DNA from: Limnobacter sp. 130
GTDB taxonomy: Bacteria; Pseudomonadota; Gammaproteobacteria; Burkholderiales; Burkholderiaceae_B
Assembly (NCBI RefSeq): GCF_902506325.1
Contig: NZ_LR732328.1
Span: forward strand, 865,071-929,070
Direction of reading: 5' to 3'
Length of the DNA: 64,000 nucleotides
Positions 25,148-35,304 of the stretch are shown piece by piece (position 1 is the first letter of the stretch; each line of letters starts with the position of its first letter). The notes below the pieces were generated by a model. That model saw only the letters and a list, made by a program, of their open reading frames with translations, was not told the origin of the DNA and searched no databases. The translations under genes were made by a program, and so were the position numbers.

Positions 25148-27556
25148 TCAGTGCTTTACACTTGGGTTTGCAGCAGCCTCATCAGCTTTGCCTGCAATCA
25201 CCTCGGCTGGCTCGGAGACTGGCTCTGGAAGCGATTCAAGGGCATGTTGCAGCACTTGATCGATCCATTTCACCGGAATAATCTCCAAACTGTTCTTCAC
25301 ATTGGCTGGAATTTCCGCCAAATCCTTCACATTTTCTTCAGGAATAAGCACAGTTTTTATGCCACCACGGTGTGCAGCCAGCAACTTTTCTTTCAATCCA
25401 CCAATGCCCAACACCTCACCACGAAGTGTAATTTCACCCGTCATGGCGACATCAGAACGCACCGGCATGTTCGTCAATGTGGACACCAATGCGGTGGTCA
25501 TTGCGATACCTGCAGAGGGTCCGTCTTTCGGTGTAGCACCTTCAGGCACGTGCACGTGAATGTCACGTTTCTCGAAAGCGTCGTTGCGAATACCCAAGCG
25601 ATTTGCGCGTGCTCGCACCACTGAACGGGCAGCCTCAACTGACTCTTTCATCACATCGCCCAAAGAACCCGTGCGAATAACATTGCCCTTGCCCGGCATG
25701 GACACCGTTTCAATGGTCAACAATTCACCACCCACTTCTGTCCAGGCCAAACCAGTCACCTGCCCCACCTGGTTTTCTTTTTCGGCCATGCCGAAGTTAA
25801 ATCGACGAACACCGAGGAATTTGTCGAGATTCTTTGGCGTCACCTGCACTTTCTTTTCGTTCTTGCCCAGCACCATTTGACGCACAACCTTGCGGCAAAT
25901 CTTGGACATTTCACGTTCAAGGCCACGCACACCCGCTTCACGGGTGTAGTAGCGAATGACATCCCGAATCGAAGCTTCGGAAACACTCAGCTCTTCGTCT
26001 TTCACGCCATTGTTCTTCAACTGCTTGGGCAGCAAATACTTTTGCGTAATATTCACTTTCTCGTCTTCGGTGTAACCGCTCAAGCGAATCACTTCCATAC
26101 GATCAAGCAGCGCATGCGGAATATTCAGTGAGTTCGCAGTGGCCACAAACATCACGTCGCTCAAGTCGTATTCCACTTCAACGTAATGGTCCACAAATGT
26201 GCTGTTCTGCTCAGGATCAAGCACCTCGAGCAAGGCAGAGGCAGGGTCGCCACGGAAGTCTTGACCCATCTTGTCAATTTCGTCGAGCAAAAACAGCGGG
26301 TTGCGAACACCCACTTTCGTGATGCTGTTCAGCACCTTGCCGGGCATAGAACCAATGTAGGTTTTGCGGTGACCACGAATTTCAGCTTCGTCGCGCACAC
26401 CACCCAAAGCCATGCGAACAAACTTGCGGTTTGTTGCCTTGGCCACAGATTGCCCAAGCGATGTTTTACCAACCCCGGGAGGACCCACCAAACAAAGAAT
26501 AGGCGCCTTCAGTTTGTCGACGCGCTGTTGCACCGCGAGGTATTCAACAATGCGTTCCTTGACCTTCTCAAGACCATAATGGTCCTCATCCAGCACTTTC
26601 TCTGCATTGGCCAAATCATTGTTGATTTTGGTTTTCTTCTTCCAAGGCAAACCCACCAGCACGTCGATGTAATTGCGAATCACCGTGGCTTCGGCCGACA
26701 TGGGTGACATCAACTTCAGCTTCTTCAACTCAGCCTCGGCTTTCTTCAAGGCTTCTTTGGGCATGCGTGCAAGTTTGATTCGCTTTTCCAGCTCTTCCAT
26801 GTCCGCGCCGTCTTCGCCCTCGCCCAGTTCTTTCTGGATGGCTTTCACTTGCTCGTTCAGGTAGTACTCGCGCTGGCTTTTTTCCATCTGGCGCTTCACA
26901 CGACCGCGAATGCGCTTTTCCACCTGAAGAATGTCAATCTCGGTTTCGAGTTGTGACAGCAAGGCTTCCAGACGTTGGGCAATACTGAAGGTTTCCAGAA
27001 TGGACTGCTTCTGCTCAAGCTTCAAAGGCAGATGCGAAACAATGGTGTCCGCCAAGCGGCCAATGTCTTCGATGCTGGCCAGCGATGTCAGAATTTCCGG
27101 TGGAATCTTTTTGTTCAATTTCACGTAGGAATCGAACTGTGCCATAACGGCACGCTTCATGGCCTCGGTCTCGGGGCTTTGCGAAGGATCGGGCAACAAG
27201 GGCAAGGCCGTGGCTGCAAAGTGAGTGCCTTCGTCCGTTACCTTGGTCAAGCGGGCACGCTGCACGCCTTCAACAAGTACCTTCACTGTGCCGTCGGGCA
27301 GCTTCAGCATTTGAAGAACATTGGCCACACAGCCAATGTTGTAAATGTCTTTGTCGCTGGGTTCGTCCTTGGTGGCAGATTTTTGCGCCACCAGTAGAAT
27401 ACTTTTGCCTGTTTCCATCGCGATTTCGAGTGCCTTGATGGATTTTGGACGGCCCACAAACAGAGGAATCACCATGTGTGGAAATACGACCACATCCCGC
27501 AAAGGAAGCAATGACAATTCGATGGGTTGTTCCGGAAGCACGTTAGTTGCTGACAT
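25148..27556 (-). CDS. lon: ATP-dependent Lon protease
   Basis: 802 aa from the ATG at 27556; AGGTGA lies just upstream, and a GTG nine bases earlier is less likely. Lon degrades misfolded and regulatory proteins in the cytoplasm. The N-terminal LON substrate domain ([23 protein letters not shown]) is followed by the AAA+ module with Walker [12 protein letters not shown], Walker [13 protein letters not shown], and the C-terminal protease with the Ser-Lys dyad in DGPSAGIAM and the later conserved Lys in [14 protein letters not shown]. The size and all motifs are normal. It is downstream of clpX and upstream of hup. A sigma-32-type promoter candidate lies 30-57 bases before the start. Confidence 0.97.
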   Translation of the reverse strand: MSATNVLPEQPIELSLLPLRDVVVFPHMVIPLFVGRPKSIKALEIAMETGKSILLVAQKSATKDEPSDKDIYNIGCVANVLQMLKLPDGTVKVLVEGVQRARLTKVTDEGTHFAATALPLLPDPSQSPETEAMKRAVMAQFDSYVKLNKKIPPEILTSLASIEDIGRLADTIVSHLPLKLEQKQSILETFSIAQRLEALLSQLETEIDILQVEKRIRGRVKRQMEKSQREYYLNEQVKAIQKELGEGEDGADMEELEKRIKLARMPKEALKKAEAELKKLKLMSPMSAEATVIRNYIDVLVGLPWKKKTKINNDLANAEKVLDEDHYGLEKVKERIVEYLAVQQRVDKLKAPILCLVGPPGVGKTSLGQSVAKATNRKFVRMALGGVRDEAEIRGHRKTYIGSMPGKVLNSITKVGVRNPLFLLDEIDKMGQDFRGDPASALLEVLDPEQNSTFVDHYVEVEYDLSDVMFVATANSLNIPHALLDRMEVIRLSGYTEDEKVNITQKYLLPKQLKNNGVKDEELSVSEASIRDVIRYYTREAGVRGLEREMSKICRKVVRQMVLGKNEKKVQVTPKNLDKFLGVRRFNFGMAEKENQVGQVTGLAWTEVGGELLTIETVSMPGKGNVIRTGSLGDVMKESVEAARSVVRARANRLGIRNDAFEKRDIHVHVPEGATPKDGPSAGIAMTTALVSTLTNMPVRSDVAMTGEITLRGEVLGIGGLKEKLLAAHRGGIKTVLIPEENVKDLAEIPANVKNSLEIIPVKWIDQVLQHALESLPEPVSEPAEVIAGKADEAAANPSVKH

Positions 27557-27585
27557 ATGAATCACCTATTAAATGCATAACCCTA

Positions 27586-27613
27586 CAGTGGGGTTAAAAC
27601 GCGCTTATTCAAG
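27586..27613 (-). promoter_or_regulatory. Candidate heat-shock (sigma-32) promoter of lon
   Basis: The minus strand shows CTTGAAT (complement of 27607-27613), a 13-base spacer and CCCCACTG (complement of 27586-27593), close to the sigma-32 consensus CTTGAAA-N13/14-CCCCATNT. The start of transcription would be about 20-25 bases before the lon ATG. Confidence 0.6.
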
Positions 27614-27650
27614 CTTTATTTCACGACAAATAAACAATACCACTGAAAAG

Positions 27651-27681
27651 AAAAAGCCCAACTGTTGAGCTGGGCTTTTTT
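27651..27681 (-). terminator. Terminator of the tig-clpP-clpX operon
   Basis: AAGCCCA (27654-27660) pairs with TGGGCTT (27671-27677) around ten bases; A-runs on the left supply the U-tract on the minus strand. It lies about 40 bases after the clpX stop and separates it from lon. Confidence 0.85.
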
Positions 27682-27718
27682 AATCATTTTGCAATCTGTT
27701 TTGATCTGGTTTGCTGCA

Positions 27719-28990
27719 TCAGGATTTGTCTTTGCTGCTGGCTACTTTGGGTTGGTCTTCGTAGATCAACAAAGGCTGGCCAACACCATTGATTGTGTTT
27801 TCATCAATCACCACTTTCTTGACATTGGTATCACCAGGGAGGTCGTACATGATACCCAGCAAAGCCTGCTCAAGAATGGTTCTCAAACCGCGCGCGCCGG
27901 TCTTGCGCTGAATCGCTTTTTTGGCGATTGCACTCAAGGCCGATGGACGAACTTCAAGTTCCGCTCCGTCCATTTCAAGCAACTTCTCGAATTGCTTGAC
28001 CATGGCATTCTTGGGTTTTGTCAAAATCTCGATCAGTGCTGGCTCATCGAGCTCTTCGAGCGTTGCAATCACCGGCAAACGGCCCACCAACTCGGGGATG
28101 ATACCGAATTTGATCAAGTCTTCTGGCTCGACTTCTGCCAGCAGGGTACCAACGTTACCCTCTTCCTTGCTTTTCACGGTGGCACCAAAGCCAATGCCGG
28201 AGCGCTCGGAACGATTGCGAATCACCTTGTCCAGACCCTCAAACGCGCCGCCCACAATGAAAAGCACGTTGGTTGTGTCAATTTGAACAAAGTCTTGATT
28301 GGGGTGTTTGCGACCGCCCTGTGGAGGAACGGATGCCACGGTGCCTTCGATCAACTTCAACAAGGCCTGTTGAACGCCCTCGCCCGACACGTCGCGCGTG
28401 ATGGACGGGTTGTCGGACTTGCGGGAAATTTTGTCGATTTCGTCGATGTAGACAATGCCGCGCTGCGCTTTCTCAACTTCATAGTTGCAGCTTTGCAGCA
28501 GCTTCTGAATGATGTTTTCGACGTCTTCACCCACGTAACCCGCTTCGGTCAGCGTGGTTGCATCGGCGATCACAAATGGCACATTCAACAAACGGGCCAG
28601 GGTTTGCGCCAGCAATGTTTTGCCAGAGCCCGTGGGGCCGACCAGCAAAATATTACTTTTCGTCAACTCAATGTCGTCTTTCTTGCTCATGTGGCGCAAG
28701 CGCTTGTAGTGGTTGTATACCGCTACAGCCAACACGCGCTTGGCTTTGTCTTGACCGATTACATATTGATCAAGAATTGAACGAATTTCCTGGGGAGTGG
28801 GCAGTTTGTCGCCACCACCTGTGGCAGTGGCTTCGGCTGCTTCGTCGCGAATAATGTCGTTGCACAACTCAATGCATTCATCACAGATGAACACAGAGGG
28901 CCCTGCGATCAATTTCTTCACCTCATGCTGGCTTTTGCCGCAGAAGGAGCAATACAGCAGCTTTTCGCTGGAGCCTTTCTTTTCTGACAT
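27719..28990 (-). CDS. clpX: ATP-dependent Clp protease ATP-binding subunit ClpX
   Basis: 423 aa, with ribosome binding site AGAGGA before the ATG. ClpX unfolds substrates and feeds them to ClpP. The N-terminal zinc-binding domain has four Cys (LYCSFCGKS and [10 protein letters not shown]), followed by the AAA+ core: Walker [13 protein letters not shown], the pore-loop region after [10 protein letters not shown], Walker [12 protein letters not shown], the sensor region and the arginine finger. The IGF-type loop that docks into ClpP is represented by SGIGFGA. The gene follows clpP by about 65 bases and ends at a terminator before lon. Confidence 0.97.
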   Translation of the reverse strand: MSEKKGSSEKLLYCSFCGKSQHEVKKLIAGPSVFICDECIELCNDIIRDEAAEATATGGGDKLPTPQEIRSILDQYVIGQDKAKRVLAVAVYNHYKRLRHMSKKDDIELTKSNILLVGPTGSGKTLLAQTLARLLNVPFVIADATTLTEAGYVGEDVENIIQKLLQSCNYEVEKAQRGIVYIDEIDKISRKSDNPSITRDVSGEGVQQALLKLIEGTVASVPPQGGRKHPNQDFVQIDTTNVLFIVGGAFEGLDKVIRNRSERSGIGFGATVKSKEEGNVGTLLAEVEPEDLIKFGIIPELVGRLPVIATLEELDEPALIEILTKPKNAMVKQFEKLLEMDGAELEVRPSALSAIAKKAIQRKTGARGLRTILEQALLGIMYDLPGDTNVKKVVIDENTINGVGQPLLIYEDQPKVASSKDKS

Positions 28991-29054
28991 CTTTTATCCT
29001 CTGGAAAGCCCCCCGTGGGGGCAATCAAGAAATCCAGGTTTAATGTTACTGCAG

Positions 29055-29723
29055 TTACTTCTTGTCGGCCGGTGACACACGGTGCTTCAACACGTCGTCA
29101 ATCAAGCCGTACTCTTTTGCAGAGTCTGCACCCATAAAGTTATCACGATCTGTGTCTCGTGCAATCTCTTCAATTGACTTACCTGTGTTCTCAGCCAGTA
29201 TTCCGTTCAATTTTTCACGCAAATACAAGATTTCCTTGGCGTGAATTTCAATGTCGGATGCCTGCCCCTGAACACCACCCAAAGGCTGGTGAATCATGAT
29301 GCGGCTGTTGGGCAAGGAAAAACGCTTGCCTTTGGTGCCAGAGGACAACAGGAAGGCACCCATGCTGGCAGCCAAGCCTGTGCACAATGTAGACACATCG
29401 GGCTTGATGAACTGCATGGTGTCATAAATGGCCATACCCGCAGACACAGATCCACCAGGGCTGTTGATGTACAAGGCGATGTCTTTGTCCGGGTTTTCGC
29501 TCTCGAGGAACAGCATTTGGGCCACGATTACGTTGGCCATTTGGTCGTTGATTGGACCAACCAGGAAAATGACACGCTCCTTGAGCAAGCGCGAATAAAT
29601 GTCATAGGCCCGCTCGCCCCGACCACTTTGCTCAATCACCATGGGCACATACATATTGCCTTGGGTTTCAAGCGCACCAGAATTGTTCATGTTGTTAGTC
29701 ATAGAGCGAGGGTTCCACATCAT
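29055..29723 (-). CDS. clpP: ATP-dependent Clp protease proteolytic subunit ClpP
   Basis: 222 aa if started at 29723, which directly abuts the tig stop; an internal ATG at 29702 (MTNNMNNSG) would give 215 aa and is an equally fair choice. The mature core starts around [17 protein letters not shown], and a short propeptide may be removed. The catalytic triad is visible: Ser in [11 protein letters not shown], His in MIHQPLGG and an Asp near DTDRDNFM. ClpP forms the double-heptamer chamber that works with ClpX encoded next. Length and order tig-clpP-clpX are standard. Confidence 0.96.
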   Translation of the reverse strand: MMWNPRSMTNNMNNSGALETQGNMYVPMVIEQSGRGERAYDIYSRLLKERVIFLVGPINDQMANVIVAQMLFLESENPDKDIALYINSPGGSVSAGMAIYDTMQFIKPDVSTLCTGLAASMGAFLLSSGTKGKRFSLPNSRIMIHQPLGGVQGQASDIEIHAKEILYLREKLNGILAENTGKSIEEIARDTDRDNFMGADSAKEYGLIDDVLKHRVSPADKK

Positions 29724-31028
29724 TTATTTATTTCCCATCAGTTCGTCAAAGGACAATTTCTTTTCAACCACTTTGGATTTGTTCAAAGCGAATTCAACCA
29801 CATTGTCTTCCAGAATAACCGCTTCTACATCCGCCAAACGGGCGCGGTCTTGAAAATACCACTGCATCACTTCAGCGGGGTTTTCATAACTTTGAGCCTG
29901 CTCTTCAATGAAGGCACGCACTTGCTCGGGTTTGGCTTGCAAGCTGTTGTCTTTCACCAAGTCTGAAACGATCAGACCCAAGCGAACGCGACGCTCGGCT
30001 TGTGCAGCAAAAATGTCTTCCGGCAACTGGATTTCTTCAACATTCTGCATGCCGCGGGCTTTCAGGTCCTGGCGGGCGCGAGAGGCCAGTTCAGTTGTTT
30101 CAGATTGAATCAGGGCCTTGGGCACGTCGAATTCAGTCACTTTCAACAAGGCGTTCATCACCGCTTCTTTGGTTTGTGCCTTGGTGCGATTGCTGACTTC
30201 GCGGCTCAAATTAACCCGAACATCGTCACGAAGCTTTTCCAGTGAACCGTCGGCAATGCCCATGGCCTTGGCGAACTCTTCGTTCAGTTCGGGCAACTGT
30301 GGACCTTCAACTTTCTTGATTGTGATTGTGAACTGGGCAGTTTTGCCAGCGACATCTTTACCGTGGTAATCCTCGGGGAATGCCAGATCAAAAGTTTTCT
30401 CTTCGCCTTTTTTCAAGCCTTTTGCTGCGGCTTCGAATTCAGGCAGCATTTGGCCCTTGCCAATGACAAACGAGAAGTCTTCGGCGGTACCACCATCAAA
30501 GGGTACGTCGTCAATTTTGCCAACGAAATCCAGAGTTACTTTGTCTTCTTCTGCTGAGCCACGATCGGCCTCGGCAAAGTTTGCGCGCTGCTTGCGCAAA
30601 ATTTCAATGGTTTTGTCCACTTCAGAGTCAGAAACCTCAACCACTGTTTTCTCGATTTCAAGCGTGGCAAAGTCGCCAAACTTCACTTCAGGGAACACCT
30701 CGAAAATCGCATTGAATTCGAATGCGTCATCAGCAGCGTCCTTGGCGGCTTCAATACGGGGCTGACCAGCCACTCGCAGATCCTGCTTTTGAACTTCTTC
30801 GCTGAATGTGCGGCCGATTTCGTCGCTCAACACTTCGGAATGTACTTGAGGGCCGTAGTTCTGTACCACCATTTTCATGGGCACTTTACCTGGGCGAAAA
30901 CCGGGCATGCGAGCTGTGCGAGCCACCTTTTTCAGGCGCTTTTCAACTTCAGCATTGATTTTTTCAACCGACAGCTTCAAGGAAATGGTTTTCTCGAGTG
31001 AGCTGGCAGTGGTGGTTGTTTCAGTCAT
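29724..31028 (-). CDS. tig: Trigger factor
   Basis: 434 aa, normal length. Trigger factor binds near the ribosomal exit tunnel and shields nascent chains. The ribosome-binding N-domain contains the signature GFRPGKVP (about 43-50, preceded by ARMP), the FKBP-type prolyl isomerase domain spans about 150-240 (DKVTLDFVGKIDDVPFDGG onward), and the long helical C-domain completes the chaperone cradle. It is the first gene of tig-clpP-clpX on the minus strand, so the folding helper and the ClpXP protease are made from one transcript. The tRNA-Leu gene lies 170 bases upstream on the same strand. Confidence 0.97.
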   Translation of the reverse strand: MTETTTTASSLEKTISLKLSVEKINAEVEKRLKKVARTARMPGFRPGKVPMKMVVQNYGPQVHSEVLSDEIGRTFSEEVQKQDLRVAGQPRIEAAKDAADDAFEFNAIFEVFPEVKFGDFATLEIEKTVVEVSDSEVDKTIEILRKQRANFAEADRGSAEEDKVTLDFVGKIDDVPFDGGTAEDFSFVIGKGQMLPEFEAAAKGLKKGEEKTFDLAFPEDYHGKDVAGKTAQFTITIKKVEGPQLPELNEEFAKAMGIADGSLEKLRDDVRVNLSREVSNRTKAQTKEAVMNALLKVTEFDVPKALIQSETTELASRARQDLKARGMQNVEEIQLPEDIFAAQAERRVRLGLIVSDLVKDNSLQAKPEQVRAFIEEQAQSYENPAEVMQWYFQDRARLADVEAVILEDNVVEFALNKSKVVEKKLSFDELMGNK

Positions 31029-31197
31029 TTGGAACTCTTGAACTAGTTGCCCTGGCGAGGTTGGCCAAGGGGATGGTTAATGGGCGTAAAGGCTCTACAA
31101 TTGCCGATATCTTACACAAGTATGAAGCTGCTTTGGCGGGGGCTTGGTAAAACTGGACCGCCCCAGAAGCGATATACCCGGGGCACAAGAGGGGTGG

Positions 31198-31279
31198 TGC
31201 GGATGAAAGGACTCGAACCTTCACGTATTGCTACGCCAGAACCTAAATCTGGTGCGTCTACCAATTTCGCCACATCCGC
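31198..31279 (-). tRNA. tRNA-Leu (anticodon UAG)
   Basis: 82-nt type II tRNA read from 31279 to 31198. The acceptor GCGGATG pairs with CATCCGC, the anticodon loop TTTAGGT gives UAG, the variable arm is medium-long, and the T-loop is GGTTCGAGTCC. CCA is encoded at 31195-31197. Confidence 0.95.
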
Positions 31280-31366
31280 ATGTAGGCGCGCATTATAGCC
31301 CGATTTTAACTTTTAAGCCCTTACAATGTCATTTATTGACTGCATTACCCCCATTTAGAAGGTGAT

Positions 31367-32212
31367 ATGGCTGTATCTCTTGAAAATCCGCTTGCTTACT
31401 GCCGCGAGAAAGTGAGTGGAGAAACTGCCTCCCTGCACTATGCAACGCTGTTTCAAACCGATGAATTCAAAGCGTTTTGGCTGGGCTGCTTTACGCTGAA
31501 CCACGAATTACGCCAGGCTTGCCTGAAACAGCTTGAGGCTGGCCTGACACAGGTCAAACTGGGCTGGTGGCAAAACGCCTTGGCCAACGCGGTAGAAAAC
31601 AGCAACCCCCACCCTGTTATCACGGCCATTTCAAAACCAGTGATTGCAAAAATACCCCCTGAGCATTGGGGAGAATTGATCAACAGCGTGGCCAGTGGTT
31701 GCGAGCCCAAGCGCTACAACAGTTTGGCGGATTGGCACAACGATGTTCTGCAAGAGACCAAACCGTGGGGCAAGGTGATTCAAGCCCGTTTTACAGATTC
31801 CGACACAGATTGCACTGAATTGCTGGAATTCTGGACCACCGCCACCCAGCTGTGTCAGCTTCTTCGGCTGGCCAAGTACCTGGACCAAGGGTTTCAACCA
31901 CTGCCAGTTGATGTGCTGGCCCAGCATGGCGTAACTGCCGAACAACTTAAACGCAGGGAGCACAGTGAGGCCACCAGGTCTTTGTTTCAGCAAGTGGGCG
32001 AACATTTGCTTGAGAAAGCCAACGGTGCCTGGAAAACCATGCCGGCAGACCAACGCCTGTTTGCCAGGCCACTGCGGGCGTTGTTCAGAATGCGCGTTGC
32101 AGAACTGAAGGTGCATGAGGCGGCAGGCAACAAAATGTTAACCGAACAAAAAATCATCACCCCTTTCAAGAAATTCAGCACCGCGTGGACCACACAAGTG
32201 CTGAGGTGGTGA
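31367..32212 (+). CDS. Squalene/phytoene synthase-like protein, probably non-catalytic
   Basis: 281 aa. The fold of squalene/phytoene synthases is suggested by YCREKVSGETASLHYATLF at the N-terminus, the VKLGWWQNALANAV segment followed by HPVITAI, and LPVDVLAQHGVTAEQL. The two aspartate-rich motifs that bind the Mg-diphosphate of prenyl substrates (DxxxD type) are not visible: the first site region reads TLNHELRQ and the second LCQLLRLAKYLDQG. A similar loss is known in NDUFAF6-like relatives, which are assembly factors and not synthases. No carotenoid or hopanoid genes are near. It stands alone, divergent from tRNA-Leu and convergent with the efflux genes. Confidence 0.6.
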   Translation: MAVSLENPLAYCREKVSGETASLHYATLFQTDEFKAFWLGCFTLNHELRQACLKQLEAGLTQVKLGWWQNALANAVENSNPHPVITAISKPVIAKIPPEHWGELINSVASGCEPKRYNSLADWHNDVLQETKPWGKVIQARFTDSDTDCTELLEFWTTATQLCQLLRLAKYLDQGFQPLPVDVLAQHGVTAEQLKRREHSEATRSLFQQVGEHLLEKANGAWKTMPADQRLFARPLRALFRMRVAELKVHEAAGNKMLTEQKIITPFKKFSTAWTTQVLRW

Positions 32213-32226
32213 GGAATTTACTCAGG

Positions 32227-35200
32227 TCACAACCTTGGCTTGCGTATCCGATACGCTGCGGCATAAAGCGCCGGCAAGAAAAACAGAGTTAACAAGGTGG
32301 CAACGATTAGGCCCCCCATGATGGCCACGGCCATGGGCCCCCAAAACTGGGAACGCATCAACGGGATCATGGCTAGCACGGCGGCGGCTGCTGTCAATAA
32401 AATTGGACGCGAACGCCGAATGGTTGAACCGATGATGGCCTCGAACGGATCAACGCCTGCTGCCCTGTCTTGTTCGATTTGGTCTACCAAGATCACCGAA
32501 TTTCGAATAATCATGCCAAACAGGGCAATGACACCCAGTTGTGCCACAAATCCAAACGGGCGTGCGGTAATGATCAAAGCCAAAGCCGCACCAATAATAC
32601 CCAGTGGGCCAGTGAAATAGACCAGCAAGGTTCTGCCGAAGCTCTTGAGCTGCAGCATCAGCAAGGTAAGTACGATAAACAGCATCAATGGCACGCTGGC
32701 CATGATCGACTGCTGGGCTTTGCCAGAATCGGCAGCCAGACCATCCAGCTTCACACCCACCCCAAGTGGCAGCTCTGCACGCAAGGGGTCAAGGGCTTTG
32801 TTCATGGCCAAAGCCACCGTGGTGCCTTGAATACCCGACACCACATCTGCCTTCACGGTGATTGCGAATTCCCCACCCTCACGCCAGATAACGCCCGGCT
32901 CAAAACTCATATCGACCTTGCCCACCTGTGACAAGGGTACGTACGAGCCACTTGCCGTGGGCACGTTGGCATTCATGAGCTCAGCCAGGGTGTCGCGCTC
33001 GCTCTCGGGGTTACGAAACACAATGTCGATCAGGCGGTTGTTTTCACGGTACTGCCCTATGGTGGCGCCCGACAAAATAACATGCGAGGACTCGGCAATG
33101 CTTTGGCTGCTGACTCCCAAGGCCCGTGCACGGGCCTGGTCCACTTCCACTTTCATGACCTTGATGTTTTCATTCCAGTTGTCATGCGTGCCGCGGGTGT
33201 ATTCACTCGATGCCACGGCCTCTTTCACCTTGTCGGCCACCACACGCACCACGCGCGGATCAGGGCCCTGCACCACAAACTGAACGGGATAGGTCACGGG
33301 TGGCCCATTGGGCAACAAGGTAATTCGCGGACGAATATCGGGAAAACTACTTTCCAGGTGCTCTTTGAGTTTGCCTCGAAGTACCTCACGGTCTTCGAAA
33401 GTTTTGGGAATCACGATCAGTTCGGCCAGGTTACTTTGCACAAACTTTTGATCAAGCGACAGGTAAAAGCGCGGTGCCCCGTCGCCAACAAAACTCGCAT
33501 AACCTTGCACTTCAGGTTGATTGGCCAACCACTGCTCCAGGCGAATGGCCTGTTTTTCTGTTTCTTCAAATGCGGTTCCCTCGGGCAACCACAAATTCAC
33601 CATGATCTCCAGGCGGTTGGAATCAGGGAAAAACTGCTGTTCAATGAATTTGAAAGAATACCCGCCCCCGATAAACGCAAGCACGGTGACTGCAATCGTG
33701 ATCCAGCGGTGATTCACGCACACCTCAATCCACTGGCGGAATCGCTGGTAAAACGGGGTGTCAAATACCTCGGCATGCCCCTCACCGTCCTTGGGCTTCT
33801 TCAGCAACCAATAACCAATGTAGGGCACAAAAATAACTGCCACAAACCACGACAACACCAGCGCAATCGCAGTCACCGCAAAAATTGAGTAGGTGTATTC
33901 ACCGGCTGCAGATTGAGCCAAAGCAATGGGCAGAAAACCCGCTGCGGTAATCAGCGTGCCCGTGAGCATAGGAATGGCGGTGGAGTCATAAGCAAATATG
34001 GCTGCATCGAAGCGTGAATAGCCCTCTTCCAGTTTGCGAACCATCATTTCAACTGCGATGATTGCATCGTCGACTAACAAACCCAAGGCAATAATCAGCG
34101 CGCCCAAGGAAATTTTGTGCAGGTTGATATTGAAAAAGGACATGGCCAGGAAAGTCAGCGCCAGTACCAACGGAATGGTCAACCCAACCACAAGGCCAGG
34201 TCGCGTATCAATGCGAAACGGTTTGCTGTGCAGACCAAGGCTCAAAAAGCTGACAGCCAGAACAATCACAATTGCTTCAATCAACACCTTCACAAACTCG
34301 CTGACCGAGGTGCTCACTGACTTGGGTTGATCCGCAACGCGTTGTAGTTCAATACCGATTGGAAGTTCAGCGAGAATTCGTCGTTCCACCTTTTCTAACT
34401 CTTGGCCAAGGCGAATGATGTCACCACCATTGACCATGGAGATACCGAGCCCGATCACCTCTTTGCCATTGAAGCGCATTTTGGAAACAGGTGGATCTTG
34501 ATAGCCACGATGCACATGGGCAATGTCTTTGAGCAACAGTGTATTTTTGCCCGCCCGAATCGGGGTGTTGGCAATGTCTTCGATCGATTCAAACTGCCCC
34601 TGAACACGTGACCACACTTTTTGGTTTTCCAGGCTTAAAACACCCTGAGAGGTCACAGCATTCTGGCTGTTGATTTGATTGAAGATGTCTTGCGCAGAAA
34701 CCCCCAATTGCGCAATTTTGTAATGCGATATGTCGATGAAGACCTTCTCTGGCTGAACACCAAACAACTGAACCTTGGCGACATCGGGGACCTTCAGCAT
34801 TTCCTGTCGCACTTGTATTACAAAATCTTTCAACTCCGCATACTTGAACCCATCCGCAGAGAAAGCAAGCAGCACGCCGAAAGTGTCACCAAACTCGTCG
34901 TTGAAGAATGGCCCTGCCACACCGCGCGGCAGAGTTCCTGCCATGTCGCTGACCCGCTTTCTCGTGGTGTACCAAATGTCAGCCACTTGCTTGGGGGGTG
35001 CGCTGTCATCAAGCTGAAGAAAAATCACAGTTTCACCCGGCTTGGAATATGACCGGATTTTGTACGCGTAGGGAATTTCCTGAATCACCTTTTCGATGGG
35101 ATCGGCAACCTGTTGCCCCATTTGCATGGCTGTGGCACCTGGCCAGTAGGCTCGCACCACCATGCCACGAAAAACAAAGGGCGGATCTTCTTCCTGACCC

Positions 35201-35304
35201 AAAGAAAAGAACGCGGCCACACCTGCAAAGACAAACACAGCCAGGAGGTAGCGAACCAAAGGCTGGTTTTCAAGCGCCCAACGCGAAAGGTTGATTTTTC
35301 TCAT
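32227..35304 (-). CDS. RND-family efflux transporter permease (AcrB/TriC-type)
   Basis: 1025 aa, the usual length of the inner-membrane proton/drug antiporter. The first helix follows RWALENQPLVRYLLAVFVF, two large periplasmic loops are present, and twelve membrane helices can be traced. The essential Asp pair is in helix 4 (IALGLLVDDAIIAVEMM). It starts in an ATGA overlap with the adaptor gene, so both are made together. The overall character (EEDPPFVFRGMVV near the start) recalls TriC-like pumps more than classic AcrB. No outer-membrane channel gene is adjacent, so a TolC-type protein from elsewhere would be needed. The substrate cannot be told. Confidence 0.88.
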   Translation of the reverse strand: MRKINLSRWALENQPLVRYLLAVFVFAGVAAFFSLGQEEDPPFVFRGMVVRAYWPGATAMQMGQQVADPIEKVIQEIPYAYKIRSYSKPGETVIFLQLDDSAPPKQVADIWYTTRKRVSDMAGTLPRGVAGPFFNDEFGDTFGVLLAFSADGFKYAELKDFVIQVRQEMLKVPDVAKVQLFGVQPEKVFIDISHYKIAQLGVSAQDIFNQINSQNAVTSQGVLSLENQKVWSRVQGQFESIEDIANTPIRAGKNTLLLKDIAHVHRGYQDPPVSKMRFNGKEVIGLGISMVNGGDIIRLGQELEKVERRILAELPIGIELQRVADQPKSVSTSVSEFVKVLIEAIVIVLAVSFLSLGLHSKPFRIDTRPGLVVGLTIPLVLALTFLAMSFFNINLHKISLGALIIALGLLVDDAIIAVEMMVRKLEEGYSRFDAAIFAYDSTAIPMLTGTLITAAGFLPIALAQSAAGEYTYSIFAVTAIALVLSWFVAVIFVPYIGYWLLKKPKDGEGHAEVFDTPFYQRFRQWIEVCVNHRWITIAVTVLAFIGGGYSFKFIEQQFFPDSNRLEIMVNLWLPEGTAFEETEKQAIRLEQWLANQPEVQGYASFVGDGAPRFYLSLDQKFVQSNLAELIVIPKTFEDREVLRGKLKEHLESSFPDIRPRITLLPNGPPVTYPVQFVVQGPDPRVVRVVADKVKEAVASSEYTRGTHDNWNENIKVMKVEVDQARARALGVSSQSIAESSHVILSGATIGQYRENNRLIDIVFRNPESERDTLAELMNANVPTASGSYVPLSQVGKVDMSFEPGVIWREGGEFAITVKADVVSGIQGTTVALAMNKALDPLRAELPLGVGVKLDGLAADSGKAQQSIMASVPLMLFIVLTLLMLQLKSFGRTLLVYFTGPLGIIGAALALIITARPFGFVAQLGVIALFGMIIRNSVILVDQIEQDRAAGVDPFEAIIGSTIRRSRPILLTAAAAVLAMIPLMRSQFWGPMAVAIMGGLIVATLLTLFFLPALYAAAYRIRKPRL

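Noticed and set aside
27665-28780. 371-codon frame antisense to clpX
   Set aside because: Shadow of clpX; the peptide is rich in His, Gln and Phe with no recognisable domain.
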